A DNA stretch of 59,897 bases from NCBI GenBank assembly GCA_944320985.1, contig CALUJN010000025.1:1-59897 (forward strand), written 5' to 3'. The position numbers and the translations under genes are program-made. Positions 53,412 through 59,897 of this stretch are shown here, piece by piece. Each line of letters starts with the position of its first letter. The stretch's first letter is position 1. This stretch comes from an uncultured Alistipes sp. (GTDB lineage Bacteria; Bacteroidota; Bacteroidia; Bacteroidales; Rikenellaceae). The notes under the pieces were generated by a model. The model saw nothing but the letters and a program-made list of their open reading frames with translations. It was not told the origin of the DNA and searched no databases.

Positions 53412-53908
53412 GCCTTCTCTTCGTTGCGCAAACGCTCCAGCATCTCCCCGACGGTCAGACCCGTCAACGGATGCCGGCGCTGGCGCATGATCTCGTTCAG
53501 CGGCACCAGCGCAAACTCCCGCTCGGCAAGCCGGGGATGGGGCAGCGTCAGACGTTCGTCCGAAAGGATCAAATCGTCGTAAAAAATCACATCAATATCG
53601 ATCGGCCGCGAGCCGTAGGGCGCTCCCGACGAGGCCTTCTCGATCGCCTCCGCAGCCCGGTTACGGCCCAATTCCCGTTCGATAGCCTGGCAAACGTCCA
53701 GCACTTCGTAAGGCGTCAGATCCGTTGAGATCTCCAACGCCTGGTTTTCAAACCGATCCGCACTCCGGAAGCCCCACGCCTCGCTTTCGTAACGGTGCGA
53801 GCATCGCAGGACAGCCCCCACACGCGAATTGATCAACTGTTGTGCCGTTTGAAGGGTCCGTTTCACATTGCCCTGGTTTCCTCCCAATAACAAAGCCACT
53901 CGTGCCAT
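53408..53908 (-). CDS. folK: 2-amino-4-hydroxy-6-hydroxymethyldihydropteridine pyrophosphokinase
   Basis: The 166-residue enzyme passes pyrophosphate from ATP to the pterin in folate synthesis. It shows ALLLGGNQGNVKRTL, SHRYESEAWGF, and the signature GSRPIDIDVIFYDDLIL followed by LPHPRL. A basic tail of about 25 residues is longer than in E. coli. It lies 12 bases after holB, so it probably shares a transcript with the replication gene and the lipoproteins. Confidence 0.95.
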   Translation of the reverse strand: MARVALLLGGNQGNVKRTLQTAQQLINSRVGAVLRCSHRYESEAWGFRSADRFENQALEISTDLTPYEVLDVCQAIERELGRNRAAEAIEKASSGAPYGSRPIDIDVIFYDDLILSDERLTLPHPRLAEREFALVPLNEIMRQRRHPLTGLTVGEMLERLRNEEKA

Positions 53909-53920
53909 AGCGTCACAAAA

Positions 53921-55066
53921 CTACAAATGTTTTATCATCTTGCTCACCGTGAGCGCAAAATGTGTAAATACGATCGTCGGATTCCCGTTCTGCGCGATCT
54001 GCATCCCCGCCCGTTCGATCTCTGCAATCAGCGGTTCGATGTTCTGCGTCCCGACGAACGGCGCGAACTTCGTACAGAAGGCCAGCTCCTCACCCCACAG
54101 GTAGCCGATCTGCGGAATCCCGGCATGGAGCATGAAACTCTCCCGCAGCAGACGCGCCGCATTGCGCAGAAAGGCCCGCTGCTGCTCGCGAGAAAGCTGC
54201 GCAACCTCTTCGGCCCAACCGATCAGTTCGAGGTGTTTATCGTTGTAGCTCAAGCGCATCAGGCTGCAGAACAGCGCAAAATGCTCCTGCTGCAACGCAT
54301 CGCTCTCCCCGGCGACCAAATGCCCCAGTTCGAGCAGATCTCCGCCGGAAAGACGCGCCATGTTCCGCGCCTGAACCGGATCGCTCACTCCGCGCCGATG
54401 TGCCTCCGACTCCAAAACCTCCGCTGCGATGCGCGGAACGGCAACCTCCTGCGTCCGCGACAGAATCGTCGGAAGCAACCGGTCGGGCTGCTCGCTCACC
54501 AGGATAAACAGCGTCCGATCCCACGGCTCCTCGAGAATCTTCAGAATCTTGTTCGAGGCCTCCTCGTTCATCGTCTCCGGGAGCCACACGAGCATCGTCT
54601 TGTAGTCCGCCTCGAAACTCTTGAACGAAAGCTTGCGGATGATTTCATCCGCCTCACGCGCCGAGATCATCCCCTTGAGCGTCTTGCCCAGATCCAGCCG
54701 GTCGTACCACTCCTGCGGGGAGAAGTAACCTCCGCGTTCGGCGAACAACGTCCGGAACAACGGCAGAAACTCGTCGCTCAGCATCGCCTCGCCCGACTTC
54801 TTGCCCTGCTTGTTCACCGGAAAGACCAGGTGCAGGTCCGGATGGGCCAGCGCCTCGATCTGCCGGCAGTCCGGGCACTCGCCGCACGAATCTCCGTCGT
54901 GGCGGTGACGGCAGCAAAGATACTGCACGTAGGCGACGGCCAAGGCCAGCGAGCCGTAGCCCGAAGCCCCCGTAAAGAGCTGCGCATGGCTTATACGCCC
55001 CGCATCGACCGACTGCACCAGATGCCGTTTCAGCTCCTCCTGTCCGATGATATCCGCAAACCGCAT
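53921..55066 (-). CDS. holB: DNA polymerase III delta-prime subunit
   Basis: The 381-residue AAA+ clamp-loader protein has FADIIGQEELKRHLVQSV, SHAQLFTGASGYGSLALA in the P-loop position (no GK[ST], normal for delta-prime), a four-Cys zinc module (C51, C61, C64, C67 region; DSCGECPDC), and LKILEEPWDRTLFILVSEQ and SRTQEV. It is part of the clamp loader that sets the beta clamp on DNA. The insert of about 60 residues after the zinc module is longer than in E. coli. The flippase gene ends three bases upstream. Confidence 0.9.
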   Translation of the reverse strand: MRFADIIGQEELKRHLVQSVDAGRISHAQLFTGASGYGSLALAVAYVQYLCCRHRHDGDSCGECPDCRQIEALAHPDLHLVFPVNKQGKKSGEAMLSDEFLPLFRTLFAERGGYFSPQEWYDRLDLGKTLKGMISAREADEIIRKLSFKSFEADYKTMLVWLPETMNEEASNKILKILEEPWDRTLFILVSEQPDRLLPTILSRTQEVAVPRIAAEVLESEAHRRGVSDPVQARNMARLSGGDLLELGHLVAGESDALQQEHFALFCSLMRLSYNDKHLELIGWAEEVAQLSREQQRAFLRNAARLLRESFMLHAGIPQIGYLWGEELAFCTKFAPFVGTQNIEPLIAEIERAGMQIAQNGNPTIVFTHFALTVSKMIKHL

Positions 55067-55069
55067 CCG

Positions 55070-56539
55070 TCAACCTCTTTTCAGTACCGCCCGGAGCATG
55101 GCCTTCACATCGATCCGTTCCCGACGGATCAGATAGAGTCCATACATCACAAAGAGCACTATATTAAACGTATAGCCGACAAACATATTGCCCGCAAGGC
55201 GCGTCACCGTCTCGCACAGCGCAAAGACCGCAAGTGCCGCAACGACATACTCCCAGATCCGCAGCCACGGGTAGGGCGTCGGGAAAAACCGCCGGTTGAG
55301 CCACCAGCTGACGGCGACCATCACCGATTCGCTCGCCAGACGCGCCCAGGCCGCTCCGTAGTAACCCCACAACGGAATCAGCCAGAAGCCAAAAACCGTC
55401 ATGGCGACCAGCCCCGAACCCGTCACCACGATTGCCAGCGAGGTCCGCTCCTCGCGTTTGTACCAGAACGAGAGGTTCAGCCACACGCCCGTCAGAACGT
55501 TTGCCCCGAGCACCACCGGAAGGATAAAGATCCCTTCGCGGAAGTCCCGGCCCACGATCAGCGCGAAAAAGTCCCGGAACAGCGCGATACCCAGGAAGAT
55601 CACCATCGAGGCCATCATGTAGTATTTCAGCGCCGCGGCGTTCATCGCCACAAAATCCGACTTCTTGAAATTCGACAGGAAGAAGGGTTCGGCGGCAAGA
55701 CGGTACATCTGGTAGAAGAGCATCATCACCACGGCGATCTTCGTAATGGCACCATAGACGCCCAGTTGCGCCATCGCCCCCTCCGGAACGAGGTATTTGA
55801 TCAGCTGCCGGTCGATGAATTCGTTGGCCGTACCCGCCAGACCGCCCACCAGCAGCGGCAGCGAATAAGCGAAGACCGCCGCAAGCAGCGTCCAGTTGAT
55901 CTTCGGGACCGTGCGGTCCGTCGTTGTGAGGATCGCCAGCCACGTCACCACGCTCGCAGCCAGGTTGGCAACGAAGACCCATCCTACACCAAACTCCGTC
56001 GCGAAAAGGCCCGCGGCACCGAAAGCGAAGGCAAGCGCCACGTTCAGCACCACGTTCAGCGCCTTCAGCCCCACGAAGGTCATCGCGCGGCCCTGTTCAC
56101 GCAGTCGCGAGAAGGGGATGCACCCCCAGACATCGAAAAGGATGATCAGCGCCACCCACACGACATACTCCGGATGGGCCACATAGGCCTCACCCATGAG
56201 CGAGGCAACGCCGTTGCGGAAGAGGGCCAGCAGGAGGAAAAAGAGCGTCGCGGCCAGCGACGTGACACCCCAGGTCGTGGCGAAGAGGCGCCGTTTGGCG
56301 CCCTCGACGTCACCGCCCGTCTCCTCGGCCTTGGCCGAAAAACGGAAGTAGCTCGACTCCATACCCATGGTCAGGAGCGTGAGAGCCAGCGGAATCAGCG
56401 CATAGACATCCGTCACGATTCCATAGGTCTCCTGCCCGAACACCCGCGTATAGTAGGGCGTGAGCAGGTAGCTCAGGAACCGCACCACGATGGTGCTGAT
56501 ACCGTAGACAGCGGTCTGTTTGGCCAGTTTTTCGAGCAT
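55070..56539 (-). CDS. Oligosaccharide flippase (polysaccharide biosynthesis, MOP superfamily)
   Basis: The 489-residue protein has about 12-14 membrane helices and the N-terminal KQTAVYGISTIVVRFLSYLL pattern of Wzx-like flippases, with FMGAGLMTVF-type C-terminal helices. These proteins turn lipid-linked sugars across the inner membrane; the sugar is unknown and no polysaccharide cluster is near. The ATG at 56539 is chosen because the promoter box at 56559-56566 lies just inside the longer frame starting at 56569. Confidence 0.88.
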   Translation of the reverse strand: MLEKLAKQTAVYGISTIVVRFLSYLLTPYYTRVFGQETYGIVTDVYALIPLALTLLTMGMESSYFRFSAKAEETGGDVEGAKRRLFATTWGVTSLAATLFFLLLALFRNGVASLMGEAYVAHPEYVVWVALIILFDVWGCIPFSRLREQGRAMTFVGLKALNVVLNVALAFAFGAAGLFATEFGVGWVFVANLAASVVTWLAILTTTDRTVPKINWTLLAAVFAYSLPLLVGGLAGTANEFIDRQLIKYLVPEGAMAQLGVYGAITKIAVVMMLFYQMYRLAAEPFFLSNFKKSDFVAMNAAALKYYMMASMVIFLGIALFRDFFALIVGRDFREGIFILPVVLGANVLTGVWLNLSFWYKREERTSLAIVVTGSGLVAMTVFGFWLIPLWGYYGAAWARLASESVMVAVSWWLNRRFFPTPYPWLRIWEYVVAALAVFALCETVTRLAGNMFVGYTFNIVLFVMYGLYLIRRERIDVKAMLRAVLKRG

Positions 56540-56558
56540 ACACAGGCTATATAGGCAG

Positions 56559-56566
56559 CAAAGATA
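56559..56566 (-). promoter_or_regulatory. -7 box (TATCTTTG) for the flippase-holB-folK operon
   Basis: An exact match on the minus strand 20 bases before the chosen start; leader about 12 bases. The 248 bases between this gene and corA hold nothing else evident. Confidence 0.6.
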
Positions 56567-56787
56567 CAAATTTTAAACGGATTGCCTGCATCATTCCCGC
56601 TTCTTTCATAGAAAGAAGAGTTCCCGAAGGGGAGAATCCCCCTCTCAAGGGCGAACAGCCCCGGAAAGGCTCCCCCACGTCGAAAACCGCCCGCGGTCCC
56701 GGCTCCGCCGTTCCCGGAGCTAAAACCGGCGAAACGGCAGCAACGAGGCATCCGGCACGGCAAACTCCCCGGATCCGGGCCGGCGGC

Positions 56788-57771
56788 TCAAAGCCACTTC
56801 TTGTAACGGAAAAACCAGATTGTGAGAATCGATGCGATGATCATCAACGCTATGGCAAAGAGATAACCCAGCGGAATGACCCATCCGTTCGAAAGGGTCC
56901 ACGTCCACTCCAGCTCGGGCATCGTCTTGAAGTTCATGCCGTAGATCGACGCTATGAGCGTCGCGGGCATGAAGATCACTGCCGCCACCGAGAAGATCTT
57001 CACAATGCCGTTCTGCTCGATGTTGATCAGACCCAAAGCCGCATCCTGGATATAGTCCAAACGCTGGAAACTGAAGTCCGCATGGTTGATCAACGAGTTC
57101 ACGTCCTTGATCATCAGCTGCAGGCGAGGGTAGATATCGTTCGGGAAACGTTCCGAACGCAGAATCCCCGACAGCACACGCTGCCGGTCGAAAATGTTCT
57201 CGCGAAGAGACATCGTACTCTCCTGCAGGGCGCTGATGCGGTGCAGAACCTCCTTGTCGATCGAATCCTCCGAATTGATATCCTTCGACAGCGCCGCAAC
57301 CTGCTTGGCAATCAACTCCACCAGGTCGGCATCGAAGTCGATGCGGACCTCCAGCAACGAAATGAAGAGGTGGTAGCCCGTCGAGTAGCTGCGGTAGTTC
57401 ATCTGAAGGCGCTTCTCCGTCTCGCGGAAGGTCCGGAACTCGGCGTTGCGCACCGAAACCAGCACGCCTTCGTTCGAGATGATGAACGATACGGGCTCCA
57501 CGATGAACGAATCCCCCGTCGGAATGAAGAAGTTCGCGTTCGAGACAATCGAATTCTCGTTCTCGGAGTATTTCGACGTCGACTCGATCTCCTCGACCTG
57601 CTGCCGGGTCTGCAGGCTGATCTCCATGAAGTTCTCGACGGCCTTCTGCTCCTTGATCGTGGGCGACAACATGTCGATCCACAGAATGTCGTCGTAGCCC
57701 AGCTCGTCGAAGAGCTTCGTGTCGGCATTCCGAATGATCTTGTTGTATTGTTTGAGGTAGATGGTAATCAT
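56788..57771 (-). CDS. corA: CorA-type Mg2+/Co2+ channel
   Basis: The 327-residue protein has a large cytoplasmic domain and two C-terminal helices. The pore signature YGMNFKTMPEL (about residues 278-288) joins them, and the final RYKKWL is typical. CorA lets Mg2+ enter passively as a pentamer and is gated by Mg2+ inside. The gene lies 68 bases downstream of the MqnA-like gene on the same strand and could be co-transcribed. Confidence 0.95.
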   Translation of the reverse strand: MITIYLKQYNKIIRNADTKLFDELGYDDILWIDMLSPTIKEQKAVENFMEISLQTRQQVEEIESTSKYSENENSIVSNANFFIPTGDSFIVEPVSFIISNEGVLVSVRNAEFRTFRETEKRLQMNYRSYSTGYHLFISLLEVRIDFDADLVELIAKQVAALSKDINSEDSIDKEVLHRISALQESTMSLRENIFDRQRVLSGILRSERFPNDIYPRLQLMIKDVNSLINHADFSFQRLDYIQDAALGLINIEQNGIVKIFSVAAVIFMPATLIASIYGMNFKTMPELEWTWTLSNGWVIPLGYLFAIALMIIASILTIWFFRYKKWL

Positions 57772-57839
57772 GTCTGGCTCTCTATGAAGTTCGTGAATCC
57801 GTGGTCAAGAGAGGCGGACCGGCCGGTCCGCTATGGTCT

Positions 57840-58397
57840 TCAGCCGGGATTGGTCCTCGGGGCCACTTTCAGGCCCGAGTCCCAGAACTTCTTGAGTGCC
57901 TTGTCCTTCTGATTATCGAAAATGTAGTCGAAATGGGCCAGCCGTTCGTAGGCGCCCCCCGCATCCTCCGCATAGGGAGACTCGAGGATCGCCTCGTAAC
58001 CGCGTTCCAGCCCGTAGGTCAGCGCATACTCCAGCGCTTCGACCGTCTCGGGTTCCACCTCCGGGTGGGCCACCCACAGCGCAAAGGCACAGGGCAGCTT
58101 GCCGTAGGATTTCCACGCCTCAACCAGCGGATCGTCGCTCTCCAACAGCGCCGAAAGCGACGAGGGGACTCCGCCCACGCAGTACTCCGTCACAAGACGT
58201 GCATTTTTCAGCGTCGGATAATCCCGGGCCGAAATCAGAGCGATGTCGGCCTGTCGATCGATAAAACGTTGGAGGGATTCGGATGGAGTGGACAACAACA
58301 ATTCGGCACGAAGATTACCCTCGTGCTGGATACCATAGATGAATGGCGTCGTGCTGAGGCACGACACAACGGCTATTCGGGGTACTATGACCATCAT
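57840..58397 (-). CDS. Shortened MqnA-like protein (missing middle)
   Basis: The 185-residue protein begins like chorismate dehydratase MqnA (RIAVVSCLSTTPFIYGIQ, DIALISARDYPTL, VTEYCVGG) and ends like it (LVEAWKSYGKLPCAFALWVA, then the helical tail DKALKKFW). From memory the family has about 250 residues; the part between roughly canonical 75 and 145 is absent, bridged here by residues 76-92 (VPSSLSALLESDDP). MqnA makes the first intermediate of the futalosine menaquinone pathway. The frame is open, so it may be a reduced homologue or a decaying gene. ATG 58397 is chosen (58394 also possible). Confidence 0.7.
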   Translation of the reverse strand: MMVIVPRIAVVSCLSTTPFIYGIQHEGNLRAELLLSTPSESLQRFIDRQADIALISARDYPTLKNARLVTEYCVGGVPSSLSALLESDDPLVEAWKSYGKLPCAFALWVAHPEVEPETVEALEYALTYGLERGYEAILESPYAEDAGGAYERLAHFDYIFDNQKDKALKKFWDSGLKVAPRTNPG

Positions 58398-58426
58398 CCA
58401 TAAGGTATAAATGTTGGTTCGGAGAA

Positions 58427-58434
58427 CAAAGGTA
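58427..58434 (-). promoter_or_regulatory. -7 box (TACCTTTG) for the MqnA-like gene
   Basis: An exact match on the minus strand 30 bases before the start codon; the leader would be about 20 bases. Confidence 0.6.
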
Positions 58435-58487
58435 CGATATTTTTCCGGATATTTTTCCATAATTTCTGGAAAAAGTGTCGTTCCCTC

Positions 58488-58519
58488 TTGACAAGGGGGT
58501 ATTCGGGAGTGTATATTTG
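58488..58519 (+). promoter_or_regulatory. Strong promoter (TTG-N21-TATATTTG) with long leader
   Basis: TTG (58488-58490, in ttgacaag) is followed after 21 bases by TATATTTG (58512-58519). Transcription would start near 58526, about 300 bases before the next ATG at 58830. The 432-bp gap 58398-58829 holds this promoter, the divergent box at 58427 and the repeats at 58550-58642; nothing else is clear. Confidence 0.7.
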
Positions 58520-58549
58520 TCCTGCAATTCACAGGCTGCGGCCCTCGAC

Positions 58550-58642
58550 CGACAAGTTATCAACATTCCAAATTCGCGATCTGCGAGCAACTTGTCAAAA
58601 AGAGTTTCCAATTATAAACACCTTATCGACAAGTTATCAACA
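58550..58642 (+). repeat. Direct and inverted gacaagtt repeats in the leader region
   Basis: The 16-base cgacaagttatcaaca occurs exactly at 58550-58565 and 58627-58642. Between them aacttgtc (58589-58596) is the inverted copy of its gacaagtt core, and the same gacaag occurs in the promoter at 58490. TTATCAACA within each copy is one base from the DnaA box TTATCCACA. Confidence 0.75.
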
Positions 58643-58829
58643 ACACGTCGATCCTTGGATTCCAGGCCCCGAACAAAAACCGGGCGCCACCCGCCACACT
58701 CGCTCTGCGGATCTTCCGCCTGCGTTCACCCGAAATCCTCCCGTCCTCTCCTTCGTCGCCCTTCACCGCTTCCCGCTCCAGCCGGAAGGCCCGAGATCCC
58801 CGTTCCCTCCCCCTTCTAAAAAACATACC

Positions 58830-59780
58830 ATGAAATTCATCCAAACCCCCAAACTGTACGCATCGCTCGATCAGGAGGTCCGCTATGTCATCCAGCAGGA
58901 CAATCCCGGGAACATCGACATCCGCATCCGCGATCTGAACACCGAAACCCTCCTGGGCACCAAACGATTCACCGAAACGACCGAAGCCTCGTTCGACCTC
59001 GCCCCCAGACTCCGCAACTTTCTGGAGTTCACCCCCTCGACCGGCAATACCGGATTCAAGACAGCAACCGACCGCACCGTCATCGCCCAGGTCGAGGCCT
59101 ATGAAACAGGAAGCGACCACTCAAGCACCATATCGACCGGCATTACGCTCATCCCCGGAGATCGCCCCGCCATCCCCTCCGAGATCCGGACGTCGATGCC
59201 CCTTGAGCGGATCATCCCCGCAGGAGCCGCCGACGAATTGACCCTGCTGACGAACGGCTCTTGTTCCATCACCGTCACGGGAGCCTCCCGCGACGCCACA
59301 ACGGCCGAAAATTTCCGGATACTGAAGATGGGGCTCCACCTCTTCCGGCTCGACACCCGGGATTTTCCCGAATGCGAGACCATCACGGTCGACGCCGGAA
59401 CGTGCGGGGCGGTCCGCTATACGGTAATCCCCGCCTCGCAGAATGCCGCAAGGGTGGCCTGGAGGTCCCACGCCGGGTCGATCGAACACTACTCCTTCCC
59501 TATCGTCCGATCCACCACTCTCCACATCTCGAAACAACGGGCCGAAGGTGTCGACGGGCATCTGATCACGGGATCCGAAACCGCCCGGGAGACCCTGCTC
59601 GTCTCGGCCTACGAAACGCAGGAGATCCTGGAGGCGCTCGCCGAAATCGTCTCCGCACAACAGGTCTGGCTCGTCGACGGTGAGACATACTCGCCGATCG
59701 ATGTCCTCACGGAGGAGGTCGTCATTCAACGCCTCGGCACCCTCTGCTCGCTCGAACTGCTCATTCGTCCCAAAAAATAG
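58830..59780 (+). CDS. Unrecognised beta-rich protein, possibly phage- or element-derived
   Basis: The 316-residue protein has no signal peptide or membrane helix and is rich in Thr, Ile, Glu and Arg in short alternating strands. The central RVAWRSHAGSIEHYSF resembles the W...G..EYYTF pattern I associate with virion or tail-related proteins of Bacteroidota, which is weak evidence. ATG 58830 follows a short A-rich stretch; the open frame upstream covers the repeat region and is not likely coding. It follows a strong promoter and precedes an AT-rich palindrome. Confidence 0.6.
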   Translation: MKFIQTPKLYASLDQEVRYVIQQDNPGNIDIRIRDLNTETLLGTKRFTETTEASFDLAPRLRNFLEFTPSTGNTGFKTATDRTVIAQVEAYETGSDHSSTISTGITLIPGDRPAIPSEIRTSMPLERIIPAGAADELTLLTNGSCSITVTGASRDATTAENFRILKMGLHLFRLDTRDFPECETITVDAGTCGAVRYTVIPASQNAARVAWRSHAGSIEHYSFPIVRSTTLHISKQRAEGVDGHLITGSETARETLLVSAYETQEILEALAEIVSAQQVWLVDGETYSPIDVLTEEVVIQRLGTLCSLELLIRPKK

Positions 59781-59833
59781 TTCCTATGTTTACGATCCGA
59801 GTAGACCGCACCGATAGCGGATAGAAGAAAAAA

Positions 59834-59894
59834 GCTATCGAGATTTTGGTTAGATTAAAGCAGCCAAACCTTAACTAACTAAAATAGCGATAGC
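59834..59894. repeat. Large imperfect palindrome at the window end
   Basis: Two 20-base arms, 59834-59853 (gctatcgagattttggttag) and 59875-59894, match as inverted repeats at 17 of 20 positions with a 21-base spacer. The DNA from 59800 on is clearly AT-richer than the rest. It has no T-run, so it is not a plain terminator; it may be an element end, a recombination site or a structured leader of a gene beyond the window. Confidence 0.7.
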
Positions 59895-59897
59895 CAT

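Noticed and set aside
53921-55066. Loss of the P-loop in holB as a sign of decay
   Set aside because: The delta-prime subunit normally lacks a working P-loop, so this is expected.
53927-56554. Long plus-strand open frame of 875 codons
   Set aside because: It is antisense to holB and the flippase, both convincing genes. Its composition (rich in Arg, His, Gln, Pro) is what GC-rich third positions give in an antisense frame.
58557-58642. Replication origin
   Set aside because: Two sequences are one base from the DnaA box, but there is no dnaA or dnaN, no AT-rich unwinding region and no further boxes.

Overview
The window reads as a chromosomal segment of a GC-rich gut Bacteroidota. The best guess is Alistipes or another member of the Rikenellaceae, inferred from gene content and GC richness rather than from a database search. 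Supporting signs are Bacteroidota-type promoters (a TAnnTTTG box near -7, sometimes with TTTG or TTG about 20 bases upstream), families typical of the phylum (DUF4271, DUF4296, DUF4924, DUF3467, Ig-like lipoproteins, PASTA protein, a GTPase-degenerate EF-G paralogue) and an almost wholly housekeeping gene set in short mixed-strand operons. No CRISPR array, complete transposon, rRNA or prophage is visible.

Layout. 1-9.3 kb: EF-G2-like factor, PiT phosphate transporter, DUF4924 protein, tandem acetyltransferase (minus), rpmH (minus), murA and tdk. 9.3-13.3 kb (minus): lone lipoprotein sulfatase, and cstA overlapping a small acidic helical protein. 13.4-17.3 kb: tRNA-Thr(CGU), a small Macro-like protein, lnt, folC. 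17.4-25.9 kb: DUF3467 (minus), LysE exporter, cmk, ispH, a membrane protein, S41 protease, orphan histidine kinase, DUF4271, hemD. 25.9-26.5 kb: rnpA and yidD. 26.7-33.2 kb (minus): zinc exporter, a hemerythrin-LuxR regulator, LTA-synthase-like enzyme, upp, hflX, tonB. 33.5-34.9 kb: rlmN running into a 65-bp tandem repeat array. 35-37.4 kb (minus): rsmG, ECF sigma factor, glycosyltransferase. 37.4-43.7 kb: tgt, LptF/G permease, PASTA protein, rluD-like, YgiQ-type radical SAM. 43.8-45.8 kb (minus): small secreted protein, recO, prmA. 45.9 kb: xerD. 46.8-58.4 kb (minus): envelope block (DUF4296 lipoprotein, LolE-like permease, rbfA, beta-barrel, Ig-like lipoprotein, duplicated lipoprotein), then folK, holB, flippase, corA and a shortened MqnA-like protein. 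58.5 kb to the end: a strong promoter, repeats, an unrecognised 316-residue protein and a large palindrome in AT-richer DNA that may mark the edge of an acquired element.

The genes mainly serve translation and RNA maturation, envelope building and lipoprotein handling, and metal, phosphate and cofactor metabolism. The signals most worth a second look are the tandem 65-bp repeats after rlmN, whose hairpin stems change in a compensatory way; the EF-G paralogue that has lost its GTPase residues; the hemerythrin-LuxR fusion; the MqnA-like protein missing its middle; a Tgt without zinc ligands; MurA with Asp in place of Cys; and the repeat-rich promoter region and palindrome at the right end.
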